This document shows positions 1 to 10,630 of a stretch of 64,000 bases of DNA, piece after piece (within the stretch, counting starts at the first letter, position 1; each line of letters opens with the position of its first letter). Position numbers and translations under genes: made by a program. The stretch spans positions 8,618,001 through 8,682,000 of the forward strand of contig JAMPIQ010000003.1 in assembly GCA_024699855.1 (NCBI GenBank). Direction: 5' to 3'. The notes under the pieces were generated by a model, which was given only the letters and a program-made list of their open reading frames with translations, did no database searches and was not told the origin of the DNA. Source of the DNA: Aphelenchoides besseyi. Taxonomy: Eukaryota > Nematoda > Chromadorea > Rhabditida > Aphelenchoididae.

Positions 1-27
1 GGTGGCAAGGCCCCACGTAAACAGTTG
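1..27 (+). pseudogene. histone H3 N-terminal-tail fragment
   Basis: The first 27 bases read GGKAPRKQL, an exact match to the H3 tail segment around Lys14-Leu20. The frame then reads L and stops, and nothing further resembles H3. It is either the broken end of an H3 copy lying to the left or a chance match. The opposite strand is also open here, so the call is tentative. Confidence 0.35.
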
Positions 28-165
28 CTTTAGGAATTGTGGCTGTGGATATGCACAAGATGAGTGTTCCTCTTCGACTGACTGATTCTGGAAATACTCG
101 ATTGTAACCATTCCAACAATACTTTCAATTTTACGTTGTCGTATTAATTTCGCATACTCTAGTAG
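1..165 (-). CDS. possible exon of a gene running off the left edge
   Basis: The minus strand is open for 55 codons from a plausible splice acceptor (tttag at about 166-170) to the window edge. The peptide has ordinary composition, including VGMVTIEYF and HSSCAYPQPQ, and no domain I recognise. It lies antisense to the H3-like fragment, so at most one of the two is likely to be functional. Function unknown. Confidence 0.28.
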
Positions 166-336
166 CTAAATACAATATTTAACCATAAAAACGATTTTGC
201 AGAAACCCTTCAAAATAACTACATTAACCAGAACCATGCAATGTGGATGTGAAGATCGAAAAAAGTTCCAACCAAAATCTTTAGTTTATTTTATACGTTC
301 AATTGACGAGATAAGTTAAGTGTCTACGTTAAAATC

Positions 337-2640
337 TTATGGTTTTGCGGCTTCAGGATATCCGCTGTTTTCATTCGATGGTTGTAAAATGGGTCCGGTC
401 GCTGGTTGTTTATCCGGAGTTGGAATTTGAGTAGTGCTTGTTGGAGTCTGGTTGACAGCTGGAGTTTGGCTGATCGTCGGAGTCTGATTTGTTTGAGTCT
501 GATTCGTCATCGGGATTTGACTGTTCGGATTAGGTACCACAGAAATAACTCTCGGCGTCAGAACTTGTTGTTGCGATTGGTTCTTCAGCCCCTAAACACA
601 AATGTCGATTGCTATTGAATCTACTGACTGTTAGCTTAAGAGCATTTTGTTGAGCCTTATTAGTCGACAAGCGAGTGAAAACTTGTTCAAGAGAATCTTG
701 AATCAAAAAGAAGTCGCGAATTGCGTTCGGATTTGCGCGATGAATATCAGCAATCAATTTTTCAACCTCTGTGTACATTTGACTCCACTTCAACTCCGGA
801 TGACGCGGAATCACCCACGCCAAAAAAAGCAAAGTGATAAGAGTCGGTGGTTGGCGGAACTTGAAAGCGTTGTTGAACGGCTGTGTCGATTGAGCCAATA
901 ACTTCTGGAGTTCGTGATTTAAAATGAATGTCAAGTTGTAGGAGTTGCCACAGCTAAATCAAAACAATATTCATATACAATTAAAGTTAAACTTGCCGGC
1001 TCTTCAGATGTTGACTGGTTCCAATTCCCTGCAATATTCCACCTCGCAGAAAGCCTATTCGAGTACACAAGGCCTCGCATTCTTCCATTGAGTTGTTAAC
1101 AGAATTGCTTTGCCCTGAAGACGAACAGCAGTCAAAAGATCCCAAATTTGACGACGAGTTGCCGGATCAACTCCGGCCGTTGGTTTGTCCAAAAGCAAAC
1201 ATTCTGCTCCCGACATCAATGCAACTACGATCTAAACACAAGATTATTATCTGAAGTTTAAACTTACAGAAATACGACGTTTTTGACCACCACTACAATG
1301 AAAAATATAAATTGATTGATTGCTAACCAACTTGCACTTGTTGACCATTTTGTTCGCGTGATCCTTTAACATCACACACTCGAGTATCATTTCCTTTCGA
1401 GTTTCAATGTCTTTAAAACCATTCAAACGACCGAATAGTCGAAGAGTCTCGGCCGCAGTCAAGAAGCCCGAAAGTGCATCGAACTGCGGACAATAACCGA
1501 TGGCCGGCGTTCTATCCACTGACACACCGTTGATTGTTGCCGTTTCTTCCGATGGCTTAGTAATATTCGAAATAATGTCAAAAGTCGTGGTCTTTCCTGA
1601 AACTTAACTTTATGTTTAGCTGCTAAGTTCGTTTACCTGCTCCGTTGATTCCCAAAAGTCCAAAACATTCGCCCGAGCGAATGCCAAAAGTCAAATCCTG
1701 AAGCGCACATTTCGCTCCGTAAAATTTGTATAGCCCACGGCACGCAAGAGCCAACTCCTGATCAGCTATGCCGGCCATCGGTTGTCGTTCCACCCGCACG
1801 TCCGGATCGTTATCGCCACCAAATCCACCGGCGAGCTAAAAGTCTTGAAATCGATACGTTGACATTAAAACTTACAGGAACAGAAGAAATGAAATTGCGA
1901 ATGCACAAAGCGAACCATTGTCGGATAAAGAATGGTGATCTTTCATCTAAACATCAATTCACGTATTGTTGATTGATAATAACATACGGTCGCCTTGACG
2001 TACAGCATTCGTGTTTTCCACTATACGTGCTCGTAGTTCCTTATTTGATTCGCCTTCTGCTTTCTCACCGACTCTGCAATCAAATGATTAGAGTGAAAGA
2101 ATGCATCATGATTATTACTTAATGAAAACTTGTTCCGATGTGTTGACTGAACGGCCAAAAGAGTCGATGTCCAGTTCTTGTCCACGAGTTTCGAGTTCCG
2201 TAAAAAGTTGCGCAAATCTACAACCAAGTTTCTTCACTTGTATGCTGTTTCTACGCTTACTTGATTTTACTTTCGTACGGCAAATTAATGGTGAACTGAG
2301 CGGCTGGAGATCCAGTGAATTTGGCTTCAGAGATTAGTTGTTGTGCGATACCGAGAATACGTTGTGCCTTTTGCTCGGTATTCACAGACCCATTAGCCAA
2401 ACTGATCGTGAGAAGAAAGCCGGTTCCAAATCGTTTTTTCAAGAACTCTGGGGTTCCATTACAAATCACTCGTCCTTTCACCATAATAACAATGCGATCA
2501 CTCAAGCGATCTGCTTCGTCAATGTAGTGAGTAGTTAGAAGAATTGATCTAAACACACAATCACGATGCTTGAAAGCATAAACAAACCTGTCGGTTTTGA
2601 ATTTGTCCAGAATTTCACCGATTTGTTTTCAACAGTTTTC
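337..2640 (-). pseudogene. ABC subfamily A transporter remnant (NBD1 end fused to NBD2)
   Basis: Full ABCA lipid transporters run TMD1-NBD1-TMD2-NBD2. Here the remnant starts in late NBD1 (H-loop LLTTHYIDEAD, about 2505-2540) and reaches SPFFIRQWFAL near 1925, the segment that normally leads into TMD2. It then passes straight to NBD2: GINGAGKTTT (Walker A, split by an intron at 1597-1636), GYCPQFDAL, GGQKRRIS and LLLDKPTAGVDP. TMD1, the NBD1 Walker A and TMD2 are absent. The catalytic Glu after Walker B is Lys (codon 1184-1186). About four bases are missing near 1091 between LLTT and SMEEC, which removes the H-loop His and breaks the frame. A GC-AG intron at 954-996 rejoins the C-terminal domain, which ends in a Thr/Gln/Pro-rich tail. 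It cannot encode a working transporter. Confidence 0.85.
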
Positions 2641-3010
2641 GTTAATTCATGAACACGCCTTCATTGAATTCGTAGCCGGTCGGTGAGTTGAAATGTTGCG
2701 TAGATGAGATAACGATATAATTCAATTGGAATTTGCGGTTTATATTGATCTCAAGGGTTCGAACGGGGCCGTTTATTTGCCAACATCATTGCATTATCTC
2801 AACGCAGATCCCACACAATACGAGTTGGCTCTTCGTGCAGTACTGGAGATTTGCGAACATTACAATCACACGAAGGTCTTTGAAGAAATAGGTTTTGGGG
2901 CTGAAATTCTACCAACTTATGAAAGTTCTCATTTTTTCCATTAGTTAGTCACGAATAAGTTCGTTTGATATCATTGCTTTCAGTCTTTAAATCCAAATAT
3001 TTGTGGGGCT

Positions 3011-3022
3011 TATGGAGTTGAA
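3011..3022 (+). repeat. left target-site duplication of the RTE insertion
   Basis: The 12 bases tatggagttgaa occur here and again at 6085-6096, exactly flanking the retroelement. The sequence belongs to the copine exon (YGVE). Confidence 0.88.
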
Positions 3023-6000
3023 CCGTCCTGGGTAAGACGTAAAATTGCATCCGGTCTGATCCAGGGCTAGCAACCCGCAAGTGGACTAAAAGTTTATTAT
3101 GCTACGACTCGACCAAAGAGGGTCCGCACTGGCGTTTTGAAGCAACGACGTTCTACAGGCACAAGGACGAACCGGGCTTCAAACGCACCTGCAGAACAAA
3201 ACCGCCATGGATTGAGTGCCTCGCAGCGCTTGCACGTCTTGACGTACAATCTGCAGAATGGAATTGAAGATGCTTCACGCAAGAACCTGCTCATGGAACA
3301 ACTTCGCTCGCTCCACCGCTTCAAGTACGACATCATTGGACTCTGCGAAACAAGAGCTCGTTTGGAAACTCGCACAACATGGATCGAATCGGGCGACGAA
3401 CTCATCATTGGATCGGGAGAAGGACAAAGACGCATTGGAGGAGTAGGATTTATTGTCAACCGCCGTGTTGCACATTGCATCATGGAAGTTGACATTAAAT
3501 CGTCGAGAATTGCCACGTTGAAGCTCCGACTCAGCCCAAAGAAGACTCTGCTCATCGTTCAAGTGTATGCACCACACTCTGGTTACGACACCGAAGACAT
3601 TGAACAGTTTTACGACAATGTTCGCGACGCCCTAGACCAACCTGCATCGCATAAGTTGGTAATGGGCGATTTCAACAGCAAACTGGGCCCTCGGACTTCA
3701 AACCATCGATACATCGGACCATTCACTGGAAACGACTGGAACGATAATGGTGACATGTTGGCTGACTTTGCAGAAGGTCAACGTCTCTTCATTATTAACA
3801 GCTTTTTTCAGTAGAACGCGACAAAACGATGGACGTGGGAATCGATAAAACGAGACGCTAATGGAAACAAGTACCGACACGAAATCGACTTTGGACTCAT
3901 TGACGATCGAAGTGTGGTCACAAACATCGAATACATTGGACGTCTCAATGAATCTGACCACCGTCCAGTACGCTTTACACTCAATCTTCCAATGTTCAAC
4001 AGACGAAGGAAGATCGTTCAAAGATCTCACACATTAGACGTTGAAAAGCTCCACAACGAAATTGAAATCAGGAATTGGGACCTGGGCGGTTCATTAACAG
4101 ATAAGTTCACATATTTTCAGAACCAACTTCAATCCTGTATCGATGCCGCATTAGTTGCCAAGCTACAACGTCCCTCACGCCTTACTGAGAATACACACTT
4201 GTTGCTCAAAAAACGTAAAGAGATGGATCGAACAATCAATCCAGTCGAGTTCGTAGAGTTGTCCAAACTTATTCGACGAGAGGTAAAGAACGACTTCAAT
4301 AACTTTCGTTTGCAGAAGCTAGTTGATGCCGCACAAAAACGTCAAAGTCTAAAGAAATGCAAGAAACAACTCCGTCAACAACTCGGATTGTTACGAGCAC
4401 TGAAAGCCGAAGATGGTTCAACCTTAACCAAGAGATCAGAAATTGAAAGAAGATGTCGAGATTTTTACACAGATCTTTTCGCCTCTAAAATGGATGTTCG
4501 ATTGGTAGAGGATTCACGAGATGAAGAGCCAATTCCGGACATCATCATCTCCGAAGTTCGAGCGGCATTGAAAAGCCTGAAGAACGACAAAGCTCCAGGA
4601 CCAGACGGAATAACGAACGAAATGTTGAAAAACGGTGGGTTTAAACTCTTAACCATTTTGACAGGGCTGTTCAACGAGTGTCTTCGTGAAGAGAATGTAC
4701 CGACTCAATGGAAGTCTTCAAGAACCGTCATTCTCCCAAAGAAAGGCGATCTTGAGGACCTCAGGAACTACCGACCGATTGCACTTCTGCCAACGGTCTA
4801 CAAGCTCTTCACGAAGATTTTGGTCAATCGGATTACAACGCAATTGGATGCCGAACAACCACGCGAACAGGCCGAATTCCGTTCTGGATTCTCTACAACG
4901 GACCATTTTCAGACGATCAACCAAGTCATGGAACGTTGTCGTGAGTTTAAAATCCCACTCTGTGTGGTTTTTGTAGACTACGAGAAGGCCTTTGATTCTG
5001 TGGAGATAAACGCTGTTATCAACGCTTTGATCCACCAGAACATCGCCAAGAAATACACTCGGACTCTACGAAACATCAACTCCGACTGCTCAACAACCTT
5101 CCAACTCTTCTATGATCCAATAGAAGTTCCGGTGAGACAAGGTGATACCATTTTACCGAAGCTCTTCACTGCTGCTCTGGAAGACGTTTTCCGTCAGTTG
5201 GATTGGGACCACTATGGCATTCGAATCGATGGAGAACAACTGCACCATCTTCGATTTGCCGATGACATCGTCCTATTCGCACATGACATCAAGACCGCCG
5301 AATCGATGCTCAACGAACTCAATTTTGCGGGTGCAAAAATCGGACTTCGCATCAACCGGAAGAAGACGCAGTTCATGGCAAACCCGAGTTGCAGAGATGG
5401 AAACATCAAACTCAACGATGAACCAATTCAACGGGTAAGCAAGTACGTTTATTTAGGTCAGGAAATCACCGAAGATCACAAGATCGACGGTGAAATCCGA
5501 AGAAGACGATCAGCCGCTTGGTTTGGATTCAAAAACATCCAAGAAGTGCTAAAAACGACAACGGACACCAAAATACGTGCGCAACTTCTCAATTCGATGG
5601 TTCTTCCGGCTCTGAACTACGGGTCTGAAACGTGGACAATGCGCAAATCCGAACGTACAAAGTTGACAACAACTCAACATGCGATGGAACGCCGCGTCCT
5701 TGGCATCAGACTCCGCGACAAAATCCGAAGCGAAAACGTCCGAGCACGAACGCAATTCAAAGATGCGGTGGAAGACGCTCTTCAAAGAAAACTCAGATGG
5801 GCCGGACATGTGGCACGACGGAATGACAATCGATGGACGACCAAAACCACTTTTTGGCGACCATTTGATTGCAAACGTCCACTTGGAAGACCTGCTGATA
5901 GATGGCGAAAAGACTTGGAGCGCACGATGGGAACGTCATGGCCACAAATCGCCCAAGACCGGAGCGAATGGAAACAGAGGTCGAAGTATTCGCATCAACT

Positions 6001-6084
6001 TATCATTTAATCCAACCTGCCTCTTATTTCACATTGTATTGATAGTTGATTGAAACGAATAAACTTGTAACTTGTTGAAACTTG
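3023..6084 (+). mobile_element. RTE-type non-LTR retrotransposon, nearly full length
   Basis: A 3.06-kb insertion lies between 12-bp target-site duplications. It carries one long reading frame with an apurinic endonuclease domain followed by reverse transcriptase, in the order and length of RTE elements. There are no LTRs. The 3' end has an AATAAA near 6056 and short repeated aacttg units before the duplication, resembling the short 3' repeats of RTE elements. The 5' leader is about 50 bases and lacks an obvious ATG, so modest 5' truncation is likely. One amber codon interrupts the frame. No second copy was noticed in the window. Confidence 0.9.
3071..6010 (+). pseudogene. RTE endonuclease-reverse transcriptase ORF with one in-frame stop
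   Basis: The frame is open from about 3071 to TAA at 6008-6010 (about 980 codons) except for TAG at 3812-3814. Endonuclease landmarks are LTYNLQNG, IIGLCETR, VQVYAPHSG, MGDFNSKLG and, after the stop, SDHRPV. Reverse transcriptase landmarks are LKNDKAPGPDGI, YRPIALLPTVYK, FVDYEKAFDS, VRQGD and the catalytic FADD at about 5254-5265. The C-terminal region includes RRKLRWAGHVARR. No ATG precedes the endonuclease in this frame. The single stop suggests a recent copy that is non-autonomous as read. Confidence 0.87.
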
Positions 6085-6096
6085 TATGGAGTTGAA
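6085..6096 (+). repeat. right target-site duplication of the RTE insertion
   Basis: Second copy of tatggagttgaa, immediately after the aacttg-rich 3' end of the element. From here the copine frame continues. Confidence 0.88.
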
Positions 6097-6364
6097 GGAG
6101 TGATTCAGGTATCAGAAAGTCGAGTGTTATTCTGGGTAAAGTTACAGGCGTATGAACAATGTTTAAGTGTTGTTCAACTACGCGGGTCAACGAACTTCAA
6201 ACCAGCTATTCGCGAGTATGCGAACAAAACGTCAATGTTTCCAAAGGATGAAAGTCGCTTCGAAATTTTGTTGGTCATCACCAACGGTAAGCAAACAGGT
6301 CGTCTCTTTCAATTAGCTATTTAGGAGTCATAACCGACATAGCCGAAACTCGTACTGCAACACT

Positions 6365-6970
6365 TCAAGCGTCCTGAACACGAACGACGAAAGAAGAATG
6401 CAAACAAACTCACGTCCAACTTCGAATCGTGAGCACGCTCCGCAGCTTCGGGTTCCTCCTTCTCGAGCGGCATGTTTTCCTTTGCTCTGAATCCGAACAC
6501 AATTAGACGTTCAGTGTGGAACTCACTTCTGAAGCTTTGGATTGCTCATACTCGCGGTGTTGTTCCCGGTTTGGCATTCGGAAAACGTTGTTGCCATCGT
6601 TTTCGTCAGCATGTTCTTTCGGACCTTCTGTTTCAACGGCTTCTTCAGAACATCACCCTCAGTTGTTTGGGTCGAAACCAATGGCAATTGGCGACGTTGA
6701 GTGGGCTGAGTTGGACCGGTGCTTTCGGTTGGACGTTGAGGTTGTGAAGATCCGCGATTTTCGTGTGGTCGACGAGTACACTCGACGCAAATCAGTGGAA
6801 GTACTGAAACGATGGTGATTGCAATCGACATTCAACTCACATAAGCCGGCGAATCGGACGACAATGACAATGAAGTCGAGGACGCCGTTCATCCACGAAG
6901 AAGAAAACTCAAGCCAACCAATTGCCATGAGAACGCCATACGAAACTCTCGAGTTGTTCTCAACAATCAT
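6365..6970 (-). CDS. small membrane protein of unknown function
   Basis: Not recognised. Three introns with good sites (about 6791-6827, a 40-bp one ending near 6480, and one near 6376-6415) join four coding pieces. The N-terminal part has two hydrophobic stretches (YGVLMAIGWLEF and VLDFIVIVVRFAGL, continuing into LLPLICVEC). A long polar Pro/Thr/Gln-rich and Lys-rich tail follows and ends in an acidic/basic stretch (MPLEKEEPEAAER). The hydrophobic part loosely resembles TM7 of a GPCR, so this could be a receptor C-terminus. The ATG at 6970 is the first in frame. Its end abuts the copine remnant on the other strand. Confidence 0.45.
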
Positions 6971-7663
6971 CGGTACTTTAATATGCAAATTGCAATTCAA
7001 ATTTCAATAAAAATTAAGTTCAACGTAATTTCTGAGATCATAATGTTTATTCAAGAGAAAGACTGAAGAATCGTAGCTCTAAAAAGGGCTGTTTTGGAAC
7101 AGTTGATTTTTCAAACACCTATTGAAGTTTTTGATTGCGCTTTATCGAACAGATCGATTATTCCTTCTTTGGCAAAAACAACTCTAAACGCCTTCTGGTA
7201 ATTATGCTGCGGCGAATAAGTTCTGTTACTCAACGAGCGACACCAATCAACTGGTGACTAATCGCGCGGCTCAGTTACCCGAACTCCCAGTTTAAACGAG
7301 GTAGTTCGCGTCCATTAACCGAACATTGCTCGAGGTCCTTAGTTTTTTCCCAAAGTCATCGACGATATCTCACCCTGAAAGGTCAGAACCCAGTCTATAA
7401 AAGGATCCGTTCTCCTGTCAGTTTAAAATACATGGTGCCGCAGCTAAACCCGACGGTTTTACGCTTATAACTTTTTTGTAGTTAATGAATTTTGATGCGG
7501 TTTTTTGGGTTTGATAGCCAAGGGTGGGAAATTTTGTTATGCGTCGAAAGAATTCTCAATTTTGGTTGGCAACTAATCGAAAAATTCGGATCTTTGAAAT
7601 CGGACTTTTTTGACCCGCTTTCTCTCTCTTTCCTTCGGTTTCATTCGCTTTTCTGATAATGTG
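6971..7663. other. intergenic, no gene seen
   Basis: No convincing reading frame. A tataaaagg string near 7396 could be a TATA-like element, but no transcript is evident downstream. Confidence 0.5.
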
Positions 7664-7735
7664 GTCAACTCACAATGGAAGGTCTCGACTTGTCCGCGCC
7701 CGATTTCGGTATTAATCGATGCGCCTACCAAGAAT
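7664..7735 (+). repeat. left arm of an imperfect inverted repeat
   Basis: The block ggaaggtctcgacttgtc continuing to attaatcgatgcgcctac recurs as an imperfect reverse complement at about 8590-8682, with an 11-base length difference between the halves. The arms bracket about 1 kb of mostly AT-rich DNA, which suggests a foldback element or two opposed copies of a repeat. Confidence 0.6.
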
Positions 7736-8021
7736 TGCTTGTCATCGATGCCCGCTGTAATTTGACGTCATTGGTATCGATCGACGCGTCTCGATGCGCT
7801 AAGCATTACTGTATGTCGTTTTTGTCCAATCGCAGAACTGGCCAAGTTATTGGCCAAAAACCAAAAATTGAAAAATTGCTTAAATCGTAGTATCGATCAT
7901 GCTGATTATCGTGGTGAAGTCCGCTTCTTTTTATCGCGCTTCATTACGGAGATATTGGTCGTTTCATTTGGCCTCAAATTTTTTCGAGTTATGGACCGGT
8001 CATTTTCAATTGAAAGTATGA

Positions 8022-8091
8022 GCAGCAGTGGCCGAGTGGTTAGTGGCTAGCGACTCCTAGTGAGTCGTTTGTTCGACTCTCTGCGGTCGCT
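8022..8091 (+). other. tRNA-like sequence (degenerate tRNA or tRNA-derived repeat)
   Basis: It contains a perfect Pol III A-box-like tggccgagtgg with a matching D stem (GCC/GGC), a 5-bp anticodon-type stem cgact/agtcg with a 7-base loop, and a B-box-like gttcgactc. Acceptor and T stems pair poorly and position 33 is not U, so it is not called a functional tRNA. It lies inside the inverted repeat. Confidence 0.5.
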
Positions 8092-8589
8092 ATTATCCTT
8101 TGTTTGGTTTTACAAAACTCGATTTCTCTTCAAGAATCTCACAACAAAAATTTGTTTCAATCGAAATTTACCTTGATAATCAAGGGCCCGAAACAAGGGA
8201 AAATCGAGTTTCACGGGAGGGTAATGGGTGCAAAAATTTCAGAATTGAAAATTCATTTTTCATCAACGAAAAGTGAAAAAATTTCATTAAATCTGCTTAA
8301 TTTTTTATTTTTGGCCTTTAAATTTCAAGAAAATTTTTATCATTTTCACAAATTTAATCAAATTTTCATTCAATTTTATTCTTGTAAATTAATTTTGTCG
8401 AATTGGAATTTGATTTTATGTTTGTTAACTTTCTTTTTAAAGTCTAAATTTATATTTTAAAAAACGGAATTCGGATTACCCGTATTCAAAAGGCCCCATA
8501 AATCCAGAAAACTAAAAAATTTCGAGTTTTCGTTTTTTGGTTTTAATTCAATCAATTCGAAATAAGGGGCAAAACAACTAAGTATTCTG
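8092..8589. other. AT-rich non-coding interior of the inverted repeat
   Basis: Very AT-rich sequence with runs of aaaatttt and tttt. Open frames here look like low-complexity artefacts and no gene is supported. Confidence 0.6.
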
Positions 8590-8682
8590 TCATTAGCATA
8601 CTTAGGCTCATCGATTAATACGAAAATCAGTCAAATCGGACGTGGACAAGTCAAGACCTTCCCTTGTAAGACGACTAATCAA
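8590..8682 (-). repeat. right arm of an imperfect inverted repeat
   Basis: Read on the minus strand it gives ggaaggtcttgacttgtc followed by attaatcgatgagcct, matching the left arm with scattered differences. Confidence 0.6.
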
Positions 8683-8789
8683 CTATTTGCCAAGCTCAAA
8701 GGCAATCTTTTTCGCGCGTATTCCTTTGCACATTTTATAATTCCATTTGGATTTTAGAACTTTCCTTAACGTTCGGCATCAAAACCGTC

Positions 8790-9128
8790 ATGGCTGAAGC
8801 ATCGACCACCATTCGCTTCATCCAACCGCACAACAGCTCTACTCAATCCTCTGTTAGCACTTCAAACTATGTGAAGGCTAAACCCACGGCTGTTGTCAAG
8901 CCTGCTCCTCGACTTTCGCCCCCCACCTGCCTACCATCTCCGACTGACAACGACGAAGCGGAAATTCGAACCGTCCCCGCTCGACGTAGACCAGCGTCCC
9001 CGAACCATCGCTACCCAAAACGACGATTCACGGAACCAAAGTCGTACTACGAACCTCCGGTGGAGATCCCGCATACGGTGCCCCGTCGACTACGAGTTGG
9101 GGCTCACGATGAGGAATGGCTCCCGTGA
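8790..9128 (+). CDS. small basic, Pro/Arg-rich protein of unknown function
   Basis: A 112-codon single-exon frame follows a good splice acceptor (ggattttag at about 8757) in its 5' leader, and an AATAAA near 9226 follows the stop. The protein is rich in Pro, Arg, Ser and Thr, with no signal peptide or membrane segment. It has a basic cluster (RRRPASPNHRYPKRR) and an acidic end (AHDEEWLP), so it is probably disordered. No family recognised. Higher GC and even codon use than the surroundings support coding. Confidence 0.55.
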   Translation: MAEASTTIRFIQPHNSSTQSSVSTSNYVKAKPTAVVKPAPRLSPPTCLPSPTDNDEAEIRTVPARRRPASPNHRYPKRRFTEPKSYYEPPVEIPHTVPRRLRVGAHDEEWLP

Positions 9129-9831
9129 CCGACCCACTTCGGACCATATATAAAGTCCTTCAACATTTTCTAAGGACAGTTTCCCCCCTCGCATAATTCC
9201 TCCTTTAATTGTACTTTTGCCCCAATAAACTCAGATATCTTTGTCGCTGTCACGATATTGTTTGATCGAATAAGAATTGATGGCCGTTGATCTAAGAAGG
9301 GCGAATTTGAACTCAAAATCTCGAGAATCGTACGCGAACAATCGATGGTTCGTACCGACTAATTCAAACTAATAAAATACGATAGATATCAACGACAGCA
9401 ATCAAGTTATGTAGTTTGATCGGACAGTTTAGTCAACAGCACCTTTGCGTTTTGACACTCAACAAAACAACCCATCCGCTTTGCTCTTGTAGGCGTTTCG
9501 TTTTAACTTCGACTTTAGTAAACGTTTCTAAATCAAAAACTTTCACAACAAAACTGCAAAGTCTTTTCTATCAGTATTTTTGTGCTGCTTAGAATGTATT
9601 TCTAAGGCAACAACATGATAATGAAGAACTGTTAACAAAATGAACACAATCTTTGTTCACGTCAGGAACTTCTAGGTGTTTAGAAACTCACAGTTTTAGT
9701 TCTAATTTCAAAGTAAAGATATTCATTTTAAGTAGACAATTCACTCAACAACAAACCGAATAGCATTAGTTATAAATCAAATCCAAAACAAACGCGACAG
9801 AAAGCCAAAAGAGCGAAGTCAAAGTCATCCC
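9129..9831. other. intergenic, no gene seen
   Basis: Contains the AATAAA signal near 9226 for the upstream gene. The rest is AT-rich without a supported frame. Confidence 0.5.
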
Positions 9832-10500
9832 CTACAACTGAAATGACATTGGTTGGAAACGGAAAGCTCACGTAATTTGGACGATTCACACGTGCTTCAT
9901 TCGACTTGTCACTTACAACCGAAATGAACTCAAATATGATTGCCAAGATTCCCAAGACTAAGACGCCTCCCAACATCCCCAGCGCAATGGTTTTCGATTT
10001 CCAATTTGATCTAAAACTAAACATAGATTCTTGAAAAACTCCCTACGGAATCAATCCAATCGTAAACCAATTGATACGAACGAGAAGCAAAACAAAAGCA
10101 CCGACTAAAACAAAATCGAATAGTCATCGTATTTGACTTACGATGAAGAATGAAGGCTAATACTTTCCACAGGAGTCCCTCGCCTTCAAAACTTGCAATC
10201 GTTCCAATTGACAAATAAGCCTAAAGAAAAGAAGTTATAACAATCACAGTTTCACTCACAAGTCCGACGAATTGACCGAAAACTGAAAGTGTCAATATCC
10301 CCAACGAAGATGTCAATTGTTCGAAAGTGTCCTTCCAAACATATTGATCGATTTGACCGTATTCAGACTCCACAGGAGCTGGACTTCCACCACTGAAGAA
10401 GAACATAATCGCTGAGATCAAAAATGAAATCGACAAAACAAACCAATGAATCGAAATGACGTATAGGGATGTTGTACGAAACGATTTTGCACTTTCTTAT
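9832..10500 (-). CDS. four-pass membrane protein of unknown function
   Basis: Spliced from about four exons with introns near 10223-10259, 10111-10142 and 9984-10019. The path gives four hydrophobic segments: SLYVISIHWFVLSISFLI; LGILTLSVFGQFVGLAYLSI; VLAFILHLGAFVLLLV; and IALGMLGGVLVLGILAIIF. An acidic loop (ESEYGQIDQYVWKD) lies between the first and second. The stop TAG is at 9832-9834. The start exon is unclear because the first in-frame ATG lies inside TM1, so the true start is probably upstream of 10480. Topology resembles small tetraspan proteins but no family signature is seen. Confidence 0.5.
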
Positions 10501-10630
10501 GCAAATTTTGTCGATTGAATGAGCTCATTAATAAGCAACTTATTCTCATTCAAAGCTTATTCTAATAACCTTCTTTACCATAGGAAGATTATTACGTAGT
10601 TTTTTTACGAGATTGTTGTTTTTCACATAA

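Larger units (their letters stand above)
2706..6378 (+). pseudogene. copine gene remnant interrupted by a retrotransposon
   Basis: Copines are Ca2+-dependent phospholipid-binding proteins with two C2 domains and a vWA-like copine domain. The copine domain start is seen at about 2708-2943 (QLEFAVYIDLKGSNG, SLHYLNADP, IGFGAEI) and 2983-3022 (LNPNICGAYGVE). It resumes after the insertion at 6085 with GVEGVIQ, a 39-bp intron, AYEQCLSVVQLRGSTNF, LLVITNG, an intron and VITDIAETRTATLQAS, then stops at 6376-6378. C2 domains and the C-terminal end of the copine domain are missing. The splice near 2943-2982 does not keep frame and a TGA lies just upstream of 2708, so the copy was probably already damaged. 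The reading frame matches across the insertion once one duplicate is discounted. Confidence 0.82.

Noticed and set aside
954..1000. Second frameshift suspected in the ABCA remnant at the KSR/GNSYNL join
   Set aside because: A GC-AG intron at 954-996 restores the expected sequence without an indel.
8104..8460. 118-codon plus-strand ORF
   Set aside because: Extremely AT-rich, dominated by Phe/Lys/Asn/Leu; low-complexity open frame inside the foldback.
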